22,822 nucleotides of DNA from Gemmatimonadota bacterium. GTDB taxonomy: Bacteria > Gemmatimonadota > Gemmatimonadetes > Gemmatimonadales > Gemmatimonadaceae. Below are positions 22,000 through 22,822 of this stretch, piece after piece; position 1 is the first letter of the stretch, and the number at the start of each line of letters is the position of its first letter. The translations under genes and the position numbers were made by a program. The stretch spans positions 1 to 22,822 of the forward strand of contig CANJOX010000007.1 of assembly GCA_947475795.1 (NCBI GenBank), in the 5' to 3' direction. The notes under the pieces are model-generated. The model was not told the origin of the DNA. It was given only the letters and a program-made list of their open reading frames with translations, and ran no database searches.

Positions 22000-22822
22000 A
22001 TGCTGATCGCTGCCCTCGGTGTCGTCGCCGCACTCGCCTTCGTGCTCGGACTGGGAGCCCTCAGTCTCTGGGCGCTCAAGCGCGTCGGTGCCGGTGCCCT
22101 CGCGTCCAAGACGCGCGTGCCGCTGGAAGTCGTGCAGCGCATTCCGCTCGGCCCGAAAACGGGGCTCGCGGTCGTGCGCGTCGGCGAACGCGTCATGGCG
22201 CTGTCGGTCGGCGACGGCGGGGTGCGTCAGCTGTTCGAGCTCGATGAAGTCGATCGCCAGCGCGTGATCGCCACCAGCACGCTGCCGGTGCCGATGGTCT
22301 CCAGCGCCGCCGCAACGGCCGCGTTCTCTCCGGCGCAGTTCCAGGCGGCACTCCCCGGCAAGTTCGGCGCGATGTTCCGGCGGTCGTTCGATGCGCAGGC
22401 TATGGCCGGCGCGGTCGCCGCCGTTTCGGCTACGGCCGTCTCGGCTACGGCCGTCTCGGCCAATCATGACGCGCTGCCGACAGCGACACCGGTCGCGACG
22501 CCCATGGTCGTCCTCCCGTTCTCGCCCACGGAACGGTGCGAAGTGCCGGGGTTCCTCACGGCGCCCGCCACCACGCGCCGCGGTGATATCCTGACGTACG
22601 CCCCCCGTGCGGCGGCTCCGACCGAGCGCGCCGCTCGCCCGATGCTCGGGCTGTCGCTGGGGGGCGCCGCGCGTCTCGCCACGGTGGCCGCCATGCTGCT
22701 GCTGTCCGGCGCCTCGTCGCTGCGCGCCCAGGCGGCACCGCCGCGCCCGCCGGCACCGGCGCCCGCCACCCCGGCCGCGGCCGCCACGAGCCCGGCCCCG
22801 CTGCCGACCCCGGCGTTGGCCG
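22000..22822 (+). CDS. fliO: FliO, reading on in frame into a FliP-like signal peptide (3' end outside window)
   Basis: The frame is open from ATG 22000 to the window edge (274 codons). Residues 3-24 form a membrane segment (LIAALGVVAALAFVLGLGAL). Residues 38-80 match FliO (RVPLEVVQRIPLGPKTGLAV, VRVGERVMALSVGDGGVRQL). A low-complexity linker of about 130 residues follows, including a twice-repeated SATAV at about 143-152. From M215 the sequence looks like a new signal peptide (MLGLSLGGAARLATVAAMLL, then LSGASSLRAQAAPP), as at the start of FliP. FliO helps assemble the FliP-FliQ-FliR export gate. The protein may be a FliO-FliP fusion, or fliP may start internally at 22642 after a FliO that ends out of view; no stop separates them here. 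Confidence 0.8.
   Translation, partial: MLIAALGVVAALAFVLGLGALSLWALKRVGAGALASKTRVPLEVVQRIPLGPKTGLAVVRVGERVMALSVGDGGVRQLFELDEVDRQRVIATSTLPVPMVSSAAATAAFSPAQFQAALPGKFGAMFRRSFDAQAMAGAVAAVSATAVSATAVSANHDALPTATPVATPMVVLPFSPTERCEVPGFLTAPATTRRGDILTYAPRAAAPTERAARPMLGLSLGGAARLATVAAMLLLSGASSLRAQAAPPRPPAPAPATPAAAATSPAPLPTPALA
22426..22461 (+). repeat. 15-base tandem repeat inside fliO linker
   Basis: TCGGCTACGGCCGTC occurs twice head to tail (22426-22440 and 22441-22455), with the first six-base part again as TCGGCC. It keeps the frame and encodes repeated SATAV. Confidence 0.85.

Noticed and set aside
20932..22467. 511-codon open frame on the minus strand opposite fliM-fliN-fliO
   Set aside because: Low-complexity translation opposite three well-recognised genes; a shadow frame.

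Overview
The window is a GC-rich bacterial segment dominated by a long flagellar assembly locus. It is preceded by a small nucleotide-sugar / glycan-modification cassette. The gene set is that of a diderm, polarly or peritrichously flagellated bacterium using sigma-54 and sigma-28 control. The layout and protein style suggest Gemmatimonadota, but that placement is an inference from memory of such loci; a deltaproteobacterium-like or other high-GC phylum cannot be excluded without a search.

Bases 1-4124 (+ strand) hold the end of an acyl carrier protein, a stand-alone AMP-forming acyl ligase, an FdtA-type dTDP-4-keto-6-deoxyhexose 3,4-ketoisomerase and a DegT/DnrJ/EryC1 sugar aminotransferase. 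A UDP-glucuronate decarboxylase gene follows. The first four are tightly packed and visibly less GC-rich than the rest, which fits an exchangeable polysaccharide or flagellin-glycan cassette making an N-acylated 3-amino-3,6-dideoxyhexose.

Bases 4133-5553 (- strand) hold flgL and fliW, read from a well-matched sigma-28-type promoter. Divergent from them is an NtrC-type response regulator (receiver, AAA+ with GAFTGA, Fis HTH), a likely master activator of sigma-54 flagellar promoters.

From 7504 to the end (+ strand) come flgB, flgC, an unrecognised small gene, fliE, fliF, fliG, fliH, fliI, fliJ, a MotE-like gene, a fliK-like gene, flgD and flgE. After a 328-bp gap come fliL, fliM, fliN and an open frame that starts as FliO and continues without a stop into a FliP-like signal peptide at the window edge. 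The genes from fliF to flgD mostly overlap by 4 bases, so they are probably translationally coupled. They supply the MS ring, C-ring switch, export ATPase complex, rod, hook cap and hook.

Control sites I could read directly are a sigma-28 promoter for flgL-fliW (5622-5648), a strong sigma-54 promoter for fliL-fliM-fliN-fliO (19933-19947) with inverted repeats upstream, a probable terminator / sigma-54-like composite just before flgB (7424-7460), and a long imperfect stem-loop between flgC and the next gene (8439-8510).

The most unusual item is the fliK-like gene. It carries an apparently intact M15-type peptidoglycan peptidase domain (zinc ligands H347, D354, H389; catalytic D386) in the middle of a hook-length-control protein. 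This could supply the cell-wall-cutting activity that FlgJ provides elsewhere.
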